DNA of 7,224 nucleotides, from NCBI GenBank assembly GCA_946999385.1, contig CAMQCZ010000038.1, forward strand, positions 1-7,224. The letters run 5' to 3'. This DNA comes from an uncultured Lachnoanaerobaculum sp. (GTDB lineage Bacteria; Bacillota; Clostridia; Lachnospirales; Lachnospiraceae). Below, in pieces: positions 1-7,224 of the stretch. The position numbers were made by a program, and so were the translations under genes. Each line of letters begins with the position of its first letter. The first letter of the stretch is position 1. The notes beneath the pieces are model-generated. The model saw only the letters and a program-made list of their open reading frames with translations, ran no database searches and was not told where the DNA came from.

Positions 1-1
1 T

Positions 2-1282
2 GTTGATTTTTTAAAAGATTGTAAGAAATATACAAGCCTGGGAGCCAGAATACCTAAAGGTATCATATTGGTAGGACCTCCGGGAACAGGAAAAACATTA
101 TTGGCAAAAGCTGTTGCCGGAGAGGCTAATGTTCCATTTTTTTCAATTTCAGGTTCTGATTTTGTTGAAATGTTTGTAGGTGTAGGAGCTTCAAGGGTAA
201 GAGATCTTTTTATTGAAGCTAAAAGACATGCACCTTGTATAATTTTTATAGATGAGATAGATGCAGTGGCAAGGCGTCGTGGTTCGGGACTTGGAGGTAG
301 CCATGATGAGAGAGAACAAACATTGAATCAAATGCTTGTAGAGATGGACGGCTTTGGTGTTAATGAGGGCATTATTGTATTAGCTGCAACAAATAGAGCT
401 GATATCTTGGATCCGGCTATATTAAGACCTGGGCGTTTTGATAGAAAAATATTTGTGGGTAGACCTGATGTTTCAGGAAGAGAAGGGATATTAAAGGTTC
501 ATTCAAAAAATAAGCCACTTGCAGAAGATGTAGATTTGAATAAATTAGCCAAGAATACTACAGGGTTTACGGGAGCTGATTTGGAAAATCTGATGAATGA
601 GGCGGCAATACTTGCAGCAAAGTTTAATAGAACATATATTAATAATTCAGATTTGGAAAAAGCATTTGTAAAGGTTGCTATAGGAGCAGAAAAAAAGAGT
701 AAGGTAATACCTGAAAGTGAAAGAAGAATAACAGCTTATCATGAGGCAGGTCATGCTATTTTATTTAGAGAATTATCTGATGTAGGGCCTGTTCATAGTA
801 TATCTATTATTCCTACGGGAATGGGTGCTGCAGGCTATACTATGCCTATACCTAAGGATGACAATATATTTGATACTAAGACTAGAATACTTCATGAAAT
901 TATGGTTGCCTTAGGTGGAAGAATTGCAGAGGAGTTGATTTTTGGAGATATAACAACAGGAGCAAGTCAGGATATTAAGGAGCTTACAAAATTAGCCAGA
1001 AATATGGTTACTATATATGGTATGAGTGATACATTAGGAACAATAAATTATGAAAGCTCTGATGATCTTTTAGTCGGCAGAGATTTTGCAGGAGTTAAGG
1101 AATATTCTGAAGCCACAGCTAATATTATTGATGAAGAAGTAAGAAAAATAGTAGATGAATGTTATAGAAAAGCTAAGAGTATAATAATATCAAGAAAAGA
1201 TATTTTGGATAAGTGTGCAAATCTATTATTAGAAAAAGAAAAAATAGGATTTGATGAATTTGAAGCTTTATTCAATGAATAG
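2..1282 (+). CDS. ftsH: ATP-dependent zinc metalloprotease FtsH, 5' end missing
   Basis: This is the AAA+ ATPase and peptidase part of FtsH, the membrane-anchored hexameric protease that extracts and degrades misfolded membrane proteins and some regulators. The reading frame is open from base 2, so the N-terminal membrane segments and the true start lie outside the window; the TTG at 68 is not a start because family-typical sequence (FLKD.KKYTSLGARIPKG) precedes it. Visible motifs are Walker A GPPGTGKT (74-97), the pore-loop FVG in MFVGVGA (about 170-190), Walker B IIFIDEID (239-262), the second region of homology with arginine fingers in RPGRFDR (425-445), the zinc site HEAGH (740-754) and the likely third zinc ligand Asp in TGASQDI (971-973). 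The C-terminus ends soon after the protease helices, with none of the long tail seen in some homologues. No terminator hairpin follows before the next gene 67 bp on, so the two may be cotranscribed. Identification is secure. Confidence 0.97.
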   Translation, partial: VDFLKDCKKYTSLGARIPKGIILVGPPGTGKTLLAKAVAGEANVPFFSISGSDFVEMFVGVGASRVRDLFIEAKRHAPCIIFIDEIDAVARRRGSGLGGSHDEREQTLNQMLVEMDGFGVNEGIIVLAATNRADILDPAILRPGRFDRKIFVGRPDVSGREGILKVHSKNKPLAEDVDLNKLAKNTTGFTGADLENLMNEAAILAAKFNRTYINNSDLEKAFVKVAIGAEKKSKVIPESERRITAYHEAGHAILFRELSDVGPVHSISIIPTGMGAAGYTMPIPKDDNIFDTKTRILHEIMVALGGRIAEELIFGDITTGASQDIKELTKLARNMVTIYGMSDTLGTINYESSDDLLVGRDFAGVKEYSEATANIIDEEVRKIVDECYRKAKSIIISRKDILDKCANLLLEKEKIGFDEFEALFNE

Positions 1283-1349
1283 GCTTATCAGCATTATAAA
1301 ATAAAGAAAATAGTTTTTACCGGTCTTTTGAAAGAGTTGAGAGGATTAT

Positions 1350-3380
1350 ATGAATTTAGAAGCAGTTTTTCATGATGAGTGTCATGATTATCTTAATATA
1401 CTTGAGCCTGATTTAAATGATACTTTAGATATATGCTTAAGAGTTGCAAGAGATGAAGCTAAGGTAGTTTATCTTTTGGAAAATGATAATAGATATAACA
1501 TGGAAAAATACAAAAGTGATGAGTATTTTGATTATTATAGATATCAATATATTTTGAATAAAGAGGTATTAAGATATTCTTTTTATATAAAATATGAAGA
1601 TGGAATAAGATATTATTCTAAGATTGGAATAAGTGAAGATAGAGCTTATGAATATGAGTTTAAAATAATAGCAGGATTTAAAACCCCACAATGGGCAAAG
1701 GGTGCTATTATGTATCAAATTTTCATTGATAGATTTAATAATTCAAATAATAATGTTCATGTAAGAGATGATGAATATATCTATATAGGTAGACCTGTTG
1801 AATATGTTGAGGATTGGGAGTCTTTACCACAGAGCTTTGATGTGCATCGCTTTTATGGTGGTAACTTACAGGGTGTATGGGATAAAATTGATTATTTAAA
1901 GAGCATAGGAGTAGAAGTTATTTATTTTAATCCTTTATTTGTATCACCATCCAATCATAAATATGACGCACAGGATTATGAATATATAGATCCGCATTTG
2001 ACTATATTATGCACAGATAGAGGTATTTCTGATATTAGCGACGGTACCAATAATAGAGCTTTTTCATATATCGAAAGAACGGCATGCTCGCATAATTTAA
2101 AAGCAAGCAATGATTTTTTTGCTAAATTTATGGATTATGTACACAAAAAGGGATTAAAAGTTATATTGGATGGAGTATTTAATCATTGTGGCTCTTTTCA
2201 TAAATGGATGGATAGAGAAAATATTTATGAGAAAGCAAATCAAGTATACAATGAGGCTTATAATAAGGGTGCCTTTAATTCAATAGATAGCAGATATAGA
2301 AATTATTTTTCTTTTAATCATGATAGTATGGAATATTCGGGTTGGTGGGGACATCCTACATTACCAAAATTAAATTATGAAAATAGTAATGAATTGATGG
2401 ATGAGATACTTGATATAGCTAAGAAATGGTTAAAACCTCCTTATAATGTAGATGGTTGGAGATTGGATGTTGCAGCAGATATTGGTCATAGTGAAGAATT
2501 TAATCATTATTTTTTCAAAAGATTTAGAGAAGAAGTAAAGAGTGCAAATCCTCAGGCATTTATTTTAGCAGAGCATTATGGTAATCCAATGTCTTGGCTA
2601 GACGGTAAGCAATGGGACAGTGTTATGAATTATGACGCTTTTATGGAGCCTGTTACTTGGTTTTTAACAGGTCTGGAAAAGCATTCCGATAGATATGAAG
2701 AATTTTTAAAGGGTAATGGGAAAGTTTTTTTAGATATGTTAAGATATAATTCTGCAAGGATGCCTATGCCTGCTTTATTAACAGCTATGAATGAGCTGTC
2801 TAACCATGATCATTCAAGATTTTTAACCAGAACCAGCGGGAAAGTTGGAAGGATGGATAGTCTAGGTAGTGCGGCTGCCGGTGAAGGTATTATAAAATCT
2901 ATATTTAGGCAAGCTATTATAATGCAAATGACTTTACCCGGAGCACCTACTATATACTATGGTGATGAAGTCGGACTTTGTGGATTTACAGATCCTGATA
3001 ATAGAAGGACGTATCCTTGGGGAAAAGAAGATTTTGAAATTTTAATGTTTTATAGATATTTGGCACTTATTCACAAAAATAATATTTCTCTTAAATTGGG
3101 TTCATTTATACCTATTGTGGCAAAGGCAAATATAGTTATATATGCAAGAACATATCAGAAAAATAAAGCATTGGTTATTATATACACAGGTAAAGATAAT
3201 ATAAGTATTAAAGTACCTATATATCTTGCAGGAATCAATAAAAAAGAAAAACTAAGCAGATTTATGTATACAGATGAAAATGGACATAATGCAGGAAAAC
3301 AGGATATTATTGTAGATGATATGTATTTGGATGTAGATTTAAAAGAAAATACAGGGATTTTATATATAGTTGAAAATTAA
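1350..3380 (+). CDS. GH13 alpha-glucan hydrolase, neopullulanase/cyclomaltodextrinase-like
   Basis: A 676-residue glycoside hydrolase family 13 enzyme without signal peptide, so expected in the cytoplasm, where it would cleave alpha-1,4 (perhaps alpha-1,6) links of imported maltodextrins, cyclodextrins or pullulan fragments. Residues 1-110 form an N-terminal beta domain like that of neopullulanases; the barrel starts near W115 with YQIF.DRF (122-129). Conserved regions are intact: DGVFNH (274-279), GWRLD with nucleophile D373, acid/base E408 in AEHYG, and NHD with transition-state D487. LPKLN (338-342) corresponds to the MPKLN motif marking the neopullulanase/maltogenic amylase group. Residues about 600-676 are the C-terminal beta sandwich. 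GAGG at 1341-1344, 5 nt before the ATG, supports the start. The gene lies 67 bp after ftsH and ends in a shared terminator. Family assignment is firm; exact substrate preference cannot be read from sequence. Confidence 0.93.
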   Translation: MNLEAVFHDECHDYLNILEPDLNDTLDICLRVARDEAKVVYLLENDNRYNMEKYKSDEYFDYYRYQYILNKEVLRYSFYIKYEDGIRYYSKIGISEDRAYEYEFKIIAGFKTPQWAKGAIMYQIFIDRFNNSNNNVHVRDDEYIYIGRPVEYVEDWESLPQSFDVHRFYGGNLQGVWDKIDYLKSIGVEVIYFNPLFVSPSNHKYDAQDYEYIDPHLTILCTDRGISDISDGTNNRAFSYIERTACSHNLKASNDFFAKFMDYVHKKGLKVILDGVFNHCGSFHKWMDRENIYEKANQVYNEAYNKGAFNSIDSRYRNYFSFNHDSMEYSGWWGHPTLPKLNYENSNELMDEILDIAKKWLKPPYNVDGWRLDVAADIGHSEEFNHYFFKRFREEVKSANPQAFILAEHYGNPMSWLDGKQWDSVMNYDAFMEPVTWFLTGLEKHSDRYEEFLKGNGKVFLDMLRYNSARMPMPALLTAMNELSNHDHSRFLTRTSGKVGRMDSLGSAAAGEGIIKSIFRQAIIMQMTLPGAPTIYYGDEVGLCGFTDPDNRRTYPWGKEDFEILMFYRYLALIHKNNISLKLGSFIPIVAKANIVIYARTYQKNKALVIIYTGKDNISIKVPIYLAGINKKEKLSRFMYTDENGHNAGKQDIIVDDMYLDVDLKENTGILYIVEN

Positions 3381-3421
3381 AAAATGACTATGTACCGGTG
3401 CAGGTACATAGTCATTTTTTT
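3381..3421. terminator. Bidirectional intrinsic terminator between convergent genes
   Basis: A perfect inverted repeat pairs 3381-3396 with 3403-3418 (core ATGACTATGTACC / GGTACATAGTCAT) around a 6-nt loop. It has a run of T on the right for + strand transcripts and a run of A on the left, which is a U-tract for - strand transcripts. It serves the GH13 gene and the convergent membrane protein gene. The stop codon of the first (3378-3380) and of the second (3420-3422) are themselves part of the A and T tracts. Confidence 0.93.
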
Positions 3422-3917
3422 AAATTTTTATTTGTCTGGGAATATAAGCTTTTATTAAATTTAATAATTCTTCGTCTAAATCAAGCATATATGCTGTTGT
3501 CGTATTATTTTGTGTAACTATTAAAATATATGTAGTTATATTTTCATCATTTGAAGAATAATTATATTGTTTAGTTCCTGAATATTTTTTTAATTCAGGT
3601 GAATCCTTATAGCTTAAAAGTTTTACATCTTTTATATTGAAGCTACACATATGTTTTCTTTTTGCCTTATTTAAAATCATATCTATATTTAATTCGCTAT
3701 TAAGCATAGAATATTCAAATTCCAAGCGGGTATTAGGTATTTTAAAATGATAGGATGCAAAGACGAGTATTATTAGAATAATTAAAAGTATAGGATTTAA
3801 AAGTATTATAGATAATAAGGCAAGCATAATAAAAAAAGCCACAGCTATAAAAATAGAAATATGGTCATATATATTACGTTTTCTAACAATTATTTGTTCG
3901 TAAAAGCTATCATTCAT
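3420..3917 (-). CDS. Small two-helix membrane protein, DUF6106-like
   Basis: A 165-residue protein of unknown function. Two hydrophobic helices lie near residues 20-39 and 41-57, joined by a short N-P turn, so both termini are probably cytoplasmic. They are followed by a soluble region of about 108 residues rich in beta strand, with the stretch LEFEYSMLNSELNID (66-80) and a basic KAKRK cluster (84-88). This layout and these phrases resemble the DUF6106 family of Clostridia as I remember it; no catalytic motif is visible. The ATG overlaps the end of the upstream regulator gene by 8 bp, with AAGGAG at 3928-3933 placed 10 nt before it, so the pair is one operon and probably translationally coupled. 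The operon link suggests a role shared with the regulator, but nothing in the sequence says what that is. The family name comes from memory, not a search. Confidence 0.8.
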   Translation of the reverse strand: MNDSFYEQIIVRKRNIYDHISIFIAVAFFIMLALLSIILLNPILLIILIILVFASYHFKIPNTRLEFEYSMLNSELNIDMILNKAKRKHMCSFNIKDVKLLSYKDSPELKKYSGTKQYNYSSNDENITTYILIVTQNNTTTAYMLDLDEELLNLIKAYIPRQIKI

Positions 3918-4806
3918 ATTGATTTTTCTCCTTTGAATTTAGAAAATTTTTAATGAGCTTTAGTAGCCTAAATGTCATAGCACCTTCAAATGTACGTAAG
4001 TTTAATCCTGTCTTATTTTCTAATTGTTCAATTCTATATACTAAGGTATTTCGATGCATATGCAAGCTTCTTGCTGTTTCTGAAATATTCAAATTATTAT
4101 TAATAAATACATCAATAGTATGAATATTTTCCATATTGATAGTACTATTTTTATCTTTTGTAGAAAATTCATTTAGAAATCTTAAACAGGCATGTCTTGG
4201 AAGCTCATATAAAAGTCCTGCTATGCCAAGCTTTTGACTTGAAAAAATATATTGATTAGTATAAAAAATATTGGCAATATTAAGTGCTAATATATTATCA
4301 TCATATATTCTCTTTATATTATAAATATTATTATTTATATCAGAATATATAAGCTTAACATTTGACATAGCTTCGGTATTTATAAAATCGACTATATTAT
4401 GTGATAGAGCGACAATATCGTCATTTTTATATGGATGAAAAATACAAAAAATATCCTGACTCATATTTATAATATAATCACCTGTATTTGAAAAAAATTC
4501 TTTTAATAAATTATAGATTATTTCATCTACTTTATTTTGAAAATATAGTGTAAATAGGCAAAATCTATTATCAAAATTAAAATTTTGAATATATTTATTT
4601 ATATCGGCAACAGATATTTTACCAAGCATAAGCTCTTTGAGTAAAGTAGTTTTGCTTTTTTTAATATTTAATATTTCTATTAAGCTTGATAAAGATTTTA
4701 TAGTATTTTCTATATCTTCTTCATTTGTATGTATTGTAATATCGAGACCGGATAAGTTTTTTAATTTTTCTACCTGTTTATTAAAAATATCTTTATTTGA
4801 AAGCAT
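3910..4806 (-). CDS. PucR/CdaR-type helix-turn-helix transcription regulator
   Basis: A 298-residue putative DNA-binding regulator. The C-terminal domain (about 229-287) is the PucR-type HTH: NISETARSLHMHRNTLVYRIEQ (split here as NISETARSLH, 240-249, then MHRNTLVYRIEQLE, 250-263), followed by TGLNL. Residues about 80-200 resemble the degenerate GGDEF-like domain that precedes this HTH in CdaR-type proteins, ending in the typical LGIAGLLYELP (193-203). Residues 1-60 are probably helical or coiled-coil, with no recognisable ligand domain. GGAGG at 4811-4815, 4 nt before the ATG, supports the start. The gene leads a two-gene operon with the overlapping DUF6106-like gene and has a near-consensus promoter just upstream. 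Relatives regulate purine, sugar-diacid or other catabolism; the signal and targets here are unknown, though the neighbours suggest carbohydrate use. The HTH assignment is firm, the middle domain likely. Confidence 0.88.
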   Translation of the reverse strand: MLSNKDIFNKQVEKLKNLSGLDITIHTNEEDIENTIKSLSSLIEILNIKKSKTTLLKELMLGKISVADINKYIQNFNFDNRFCLFTLYFQNKVDEIIYNLLKEFFSNTGDYIINMSQDIFCIFHPYKNDDIVALSHNIVDFINTEAMSNVKLIYSDINNNIYNIKRIYDDNILALNIANIFYTNQYIFSSQKLGIAGLLYELPRHACLRFLNEFSTKDKNSTINMENIHTIDVFINNNLNISETARSLHMHRNTLVYRIEQLENKTGLNLRTFEGAMTFRLLKLIKNFLNSKEKNQYE

Positions 4807-4810
4807 ATAT

Positions 4811-4815
4811 CCTCC
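4811..4815 (-). promoter_or_regulatory. Ribosome binding site of the PucR-type gene
   Basis: GGAGG on the - strand ends 4 nt before the ATG at 4806. The spacing is a little short, but no other in-frame start has a better site. It lies just beyond the terminator hairpin of the preceding gene and can pair with part of that hairpin (see findings). Confidence 0.75.
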
Positions 4816-4820
4816 ATATT

Positions 4821-4851
4821 AAAAATAAGGATAGGAAAACCTATCCTTATT
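4821..4851 (-). terminator. Intrinsic terminator of the MsmK/UgpC-type ATPase gene
   Basis: On the - strand the 12-bp perfect stem AATAAGGATAGG / CCTATCCTTATT (4851-4840 with 4835-4824) closes a TTTT loop and runs into five T (4825-4821). It lies 30 bp after the ATPase stop codon and directly before the ribosome binding site of the PucR-type gene, so it separates the two transcription units. The U-tract is short and partly in the stem, so leakage is likely. Confidence 0.8.
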
Positions 4852-4877
4852 ATAAGCTAAAAAATAAAGTATATCAA
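4849..4877 (-). promoter_or_regulatory. Sigma-A-type promoter of the regulator/DUF6106 operon
   Basis: On the - strand TTGATA (4877-4872) and TATAAT (4854-4849) are separated by exactly 17 nt. This is a near-consensus vegetative promoter (5/6 and 6/6). The predicted transcript start is near 4842, inside the 5' arm of the preceding gene's terminator, giving a leader of about 36 nt before the ATG at 4806. The -35 box starts 4 bp beyond the ATPase stop codon. Confidence 0.75.
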
Positions 4878-4881
4878 TCTA

Positions 4882-5994
4882 TTAATTTGTTATTGTTAAT
4901 TCTGTTTCTTTATCAAAGATATGTATTTTTTCCATATCAATAGCAAATCTGGCTTTATCACCGGTACGAAGATTAGTACGAGGATTTACTCTTGCTGTCA
5001 TTTGTACATTGTCAATATCAAAATATAAGAATACTTCTGCACCTAAAAGCTCATAAACCTTTATTTCAGACTCAAAAATACTGTCAGGAGAGCTGTTTAA
5101 GAATAATTCTTCATCATGTAAGTCCTCAGGACGTATACCGATAACAACAGTTTTTCCTATATAGCCACCTTCTTTAAGAGCAGATGCCTTGCTTGCAGGA
5201 GATTTTAATTTATAATTACCTATTGTCAAATAAATATCACCATTTTCTTCTGTTACTAAAGCATCTATAAAATTCATTTGAGGAGAACCGATGAAGCTTG
5301 CTACAAACAAGTTACATGGTTTATTATATAGGTTTTGAGGAGAATCTACTTGCTGAACTAATCCATCCTTCATAACTACAATACGAGTTCCGAGTGTCAT
5401 AGCCTCAGTTTGATCATGAGTTACATATATTATAGTTGATCCAAGTCTTTTATGAAGCTTTGAAATTTCTATTCTCATTTGCACTCTTAATTTTGCATCG
5501 AGATTTGATAAAGGTTCATCCATAAGAAATACCTTAGGATGTCTAACAATGGCACGTCCCATAGCTACACGTTGTCTTTGTCCGCCTGATAATGCCTTTG
5601 GTTTACGATCAAGAAGCTTTTCAAGATCAAGGATTTTAGCCGCTTCTTTAACTTGCTTATCAATTTGATCCTTTGGAACATGTCTTAATTTTAAACCGAA
5701 TGCCATATTATCATAAACTGACATATGAGGATAGAGAGCATAATTCTGGAAAACCATAGCAATATCTCTATCCTTAGGCTCAACATCGTTAACTACCTTG
5801 CCGTCTATTTCTAATGTACCTGCCGAAATATCCTCAAGACCTGCTATCATACGTAATGTTGTTGATTTACCGCAACCTGAGGGACCTACGAAAATTATAA
5901 ATTCTTTATCTGCAATTTCAAGATTAAAATCGTGAACTGCTTTAAAACCATTTGGGTATTGCTTCTCAATACCTTTTAATGATAAACTTGCCAT
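4882..5994 (-). CDS. ugpC: Carbohydrate ABC importer ATPase, MsmK/UgpC/MalK family
   Basis: A 370-residue ATP-binding subunit that would drive carbohydrate (CUT1-type) importers from the cytoplasmic face. Motifs, numbered from the start chosen here, are Walker A GPSGCGKST (37-45), Q-loop Q83, signature LSGGQ (135-139), Walker B VFLMDEP (155-161) with catalytic E160, and switch H193. Residues about 235-370 form the C-terminal TOBE/OB regulatory domain of MalK-type ATPases. A longer reading from 6006 is possible, but that ATG is embedded in the sequence ATGGAGG, whose GGAGG (6000-6004) is the ribosome binding site for the ATG at 5994; the protein then starts MASLSLKGIEKQYPNG as relatives do. 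No permease or binding protein is adjacent, fitting a shared ATPase such as MsmX of Bacillus or MsmK of streptococci, which serve several importers. The symbol follows common annotation; glycerol phosphate transport is not implied. Confidence 0.93.
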   Translation of the reverse strand: MASLSLKGIEKQYPNGFKAVHDFNLEIADKEFIIFVGPSGCGKSTTLRMIAGLEDISAGTLEIDGKVVNDVEPKDRDIAMVFQNYALYPHMSVYDNMAFGLKLRHVPKDQIDKQVKEAAKILDLEKLLDRKPKALSGGQRQRVAMGRAIVRHPKVFLMDEPLSNLDAKLRVQMRIEISKLHKRLGSTIIYVTHDQTEAMTLGTRIVVMKDGLVQQVDSPQNLYNKPCNLFVASFIGSPQMNFIDALVTEENGDIYLTIGNYKLKSPASKASALKEGGYIGKTVVIGIRPEDLHDEELFLNSSPDSIFESEIKVYELLGAEVFLYFDIDNVQMTARVNPRTNLRTGDKARFAIDMEKIHIFDKETELTITN

Positions 5995-5999
5995 AATTA

Positions 6000-6004
6000 C
6001 CTCC
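6000..6004 (-). promoter_or_regulatory. Ribosome binding site fixing the ATPase start
   Basis: GGAGG on the - strand is 5 nt before the ATG at 5994. It overlaps the upstream in-frame ATG at 6006, which itself has no purine-rich site ahead of it (AATTATTAAATAT precedes it). The shorter start is therefore preferred. Confidence 0.85.
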
Positions 6005-6021
6005 ATATATTTAATAATTTA

Positions 6022-6049
6022 ATTATAACAATTTATTTTAAAAATACAA
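6022..6049 (-). promoter_or_regulatory. Candidate promoter of the ABC ATPase gene
   Basis: On the - strand TTGTAT (6049-6044) and TATAAT (6027-6022) are 16 nt apart. The -10 is perfect and the -35 is moderate, in a very AT-rich divergent spacer. The start of transcription would fall near 6015, giving a leader of about 20 nt. I see no convincing CcpA (cre) operator nearby. Confidence 0.5.
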
Positions 6050-6089
6050 TGTAAGTATTAACTAAAAATAATAGCTTTATTTCGTTATT

Positions 6090-6132
6090 TTGACAACTTG
6101 GACTTGCTTTTTTTATTTTAATTTTTTACAAT
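6090..6132 (+). promoter_or_regulatory. Candidate promoter region of gpmA
   Basis: Two overlapping possibilities: TTGACA (6090-6095) with TATTTT (6114-6119) at 18 nt, having a perfect -35 but a weak -10; or TTGCTT (6104-6109) with TACAAT (6127-6132) at 17 nt, having a weak -35 and a good -10. Either would start transcription between the ATPase promoter and the gpmA ribosome binding site. The sequence does not decide between them. Confidence 0.45.
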
Positions 6133-6164
6133 AAATATGAAAATAAATATTAAAAGGAGTTGTT

Positions 6165-6948
<784 letters not shown>

Positions 6949-6954
6949 ATTTGT

Positions 6955-7042
6955 AGAGAAGCTATAAAAAATGAATTTATCTCAAAAAATGATTTTAGGA
7001 TAAAGATCCTGAGCTTAGTTCATTTTATAGCTTCTTTTGTTT
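6955..7042 (+). terminator. Imperfect inverted repeat, probable gpmA terminator
   Basis: The arm GAAGCTATAAAAAATGAA (6958-6975) pairs with TTCATTTTATAGCTTC (7019-7034): 16 bp with a 2-nt A bulge, extendable outward by three pairs including one G-U. It is followed by TTTTGTTT (7035-7042). The loop is long (43 nt) and holds a small nested hairpin AGGAT-AAAG-ATCCT (6997-7010). Position after gpmA and the U-rich tail suggest a terminator; the long loop is unusual, so a structured RNA or remnant of a small repeat is possible. Beyond it, 7043-7094 is A/T-rich with nothing recognised. Confidence 0.6.
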
Positions 7043-7094
7043 GAAATATTTTAAGTTAAAAATAAAAAAGTTTAAAAAAATTTAAAATAAAAAA

Positions 7095-7167
<73 letters not shown>

Positions 7168-7170
7168 ATA

Positions 7171-7224
7171 AGCGGGTGATGGGAATCGAACCCACGTATT
7201 CAGCTTGGAAGGCTGATGTTCTAC
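7171..7224 (-). tRNA. tRNA-Gly (anticodon UCC), 5' end outside the window
   Basis: The 3' 54 nt of a tRNA on the - strand: end of the D-arm (GTAGAAC), anticodon stem TCAGC / GCTGA with loop CTTCCAA (anticodon UCC, reading GGA and GGG), a 4-nt variable loop, T-arm GTGGG-TTCGATT-CCCAT, acceptor strand CACCCGC and U discriminator, without CCA. The acceptor 5' strand should be GCGGGTG beyond the window edge. It forms a tandem glycine isoacceptor pair with the GCC gene, doubtless cotranscribed from a promoter outside the window. Confidence 0.95.

Noticed and set aside
68..70. TTG as a start codon for FtsH
   Set aside because: The frame is open to the window edge and the upstream codons encode the conserved FtsH sequence before Walker A, so the gene is truncated by the window rather than starting here.
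1271..1300. Promoter for the GH13 gene (TTCAAT with TATAAA at 18 nt)
   Set aside because: The -35 matches only 3 of 6 positions and lies inside the ftsH 3' end; in such AT-rich DNA the -10 match alone is not informative. Cotranscription with ftsH is as likely.
4637..4822. A 61-codon + strand reading frame with hydrophobic content
   Set aside because: It lies antisense within the start of the PucR-type gene and covers its ribosome binding site; it has no convincing ribosome binding site or family resemblance and is best explained as a shadow frame.
5995..6006. Upstream ATG giving a four-residue longer ABC ATPase (MEVI-)
   Set aside because: This ATG overlaps the GGAGG that serves the ATG at 5994, has no ribosome binding site of its own, and the added residues are not typical of the family.
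6098..6108. ACTTG-ACTTG tandem pentamers in the gpmA promoter region as an operator
   Set aside because: Only two short copies, no symmetry and no match to an operator I know; too little to call a binding site.

Overview
The window is about 7.2 kb of AT-rich chromosomal DNA that looks like a low-GC Gram-positive anaerobe of the class Clostridia, most likely a Lachnospiraceae relative. The grounds are the strong A/T bias in codons and spacers, AGGAGG-type ribosome binding sites, TTGACA/TATAAT-type promoters, tRNA genes without an encoded CCA, and the types of protein present. The placement is inferred; no taxonomic marker was tested. I see no transposase, phage gene, CRISPR array or toxin-antitoxin pair. 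The content is mainly housekeeping and carbohydrate metabolism.

Left part (+ strand): the C-terminal two thirds of an FtsH membrane protease, cut by the window edge, is followed 67 bp later by a cytoplasmic GH13 alpha-glucan hydrolase of the neopullulanase/cyclomaltodextrinase type. This gene ends at a perfect bidirectional hairpin terminator shared with the next, convergent gene.

Middle part (- strand, read right to left): a stand-alone MsmK/UgpC/MalK-type ATPase for carbohydrate ABC importers (true start at 5994, not the upstream ATG inside its own ribosome binding site); a terminator hairpin with a strong promoter set into its edge; then a two-gene operon of a PucR/CdaR-type helix-turn-helix regulator overlapping by 8 bp a small two-helix membrane protein of the DUF6106 type.

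Right part: gpmA, a 2,3-bisphosphoglycerate-dependent phosphoglycerate mutase, is divergent from the ATPase gene. Its stop codon lies inside a TAAA tetranucleotide tandem repeat, followed by a long imperfect inverted repeat that probably acts as its terminator. At the edge are two tandem glycine tRNA genes on the - strand (GCC complete, UCC cut by the window end) 3 bp apart.

Functional picture (inference): uptake of oligosaccharides powered by a shared ATPase, cytoplasmic cleavage by the GH13 enzyme, and lower glycolysis through GpmA, with a PucR-type regulator of unknown signal between them. I did not find a clearly novel system. The most interesting items are regulatory: a promoter placed so that its transcript should escape the terminator it overlaps, a possible Shine-Dalgarno-sequestering leader in the same transcript, and the regulator/DUF6106 pair of unknown function.
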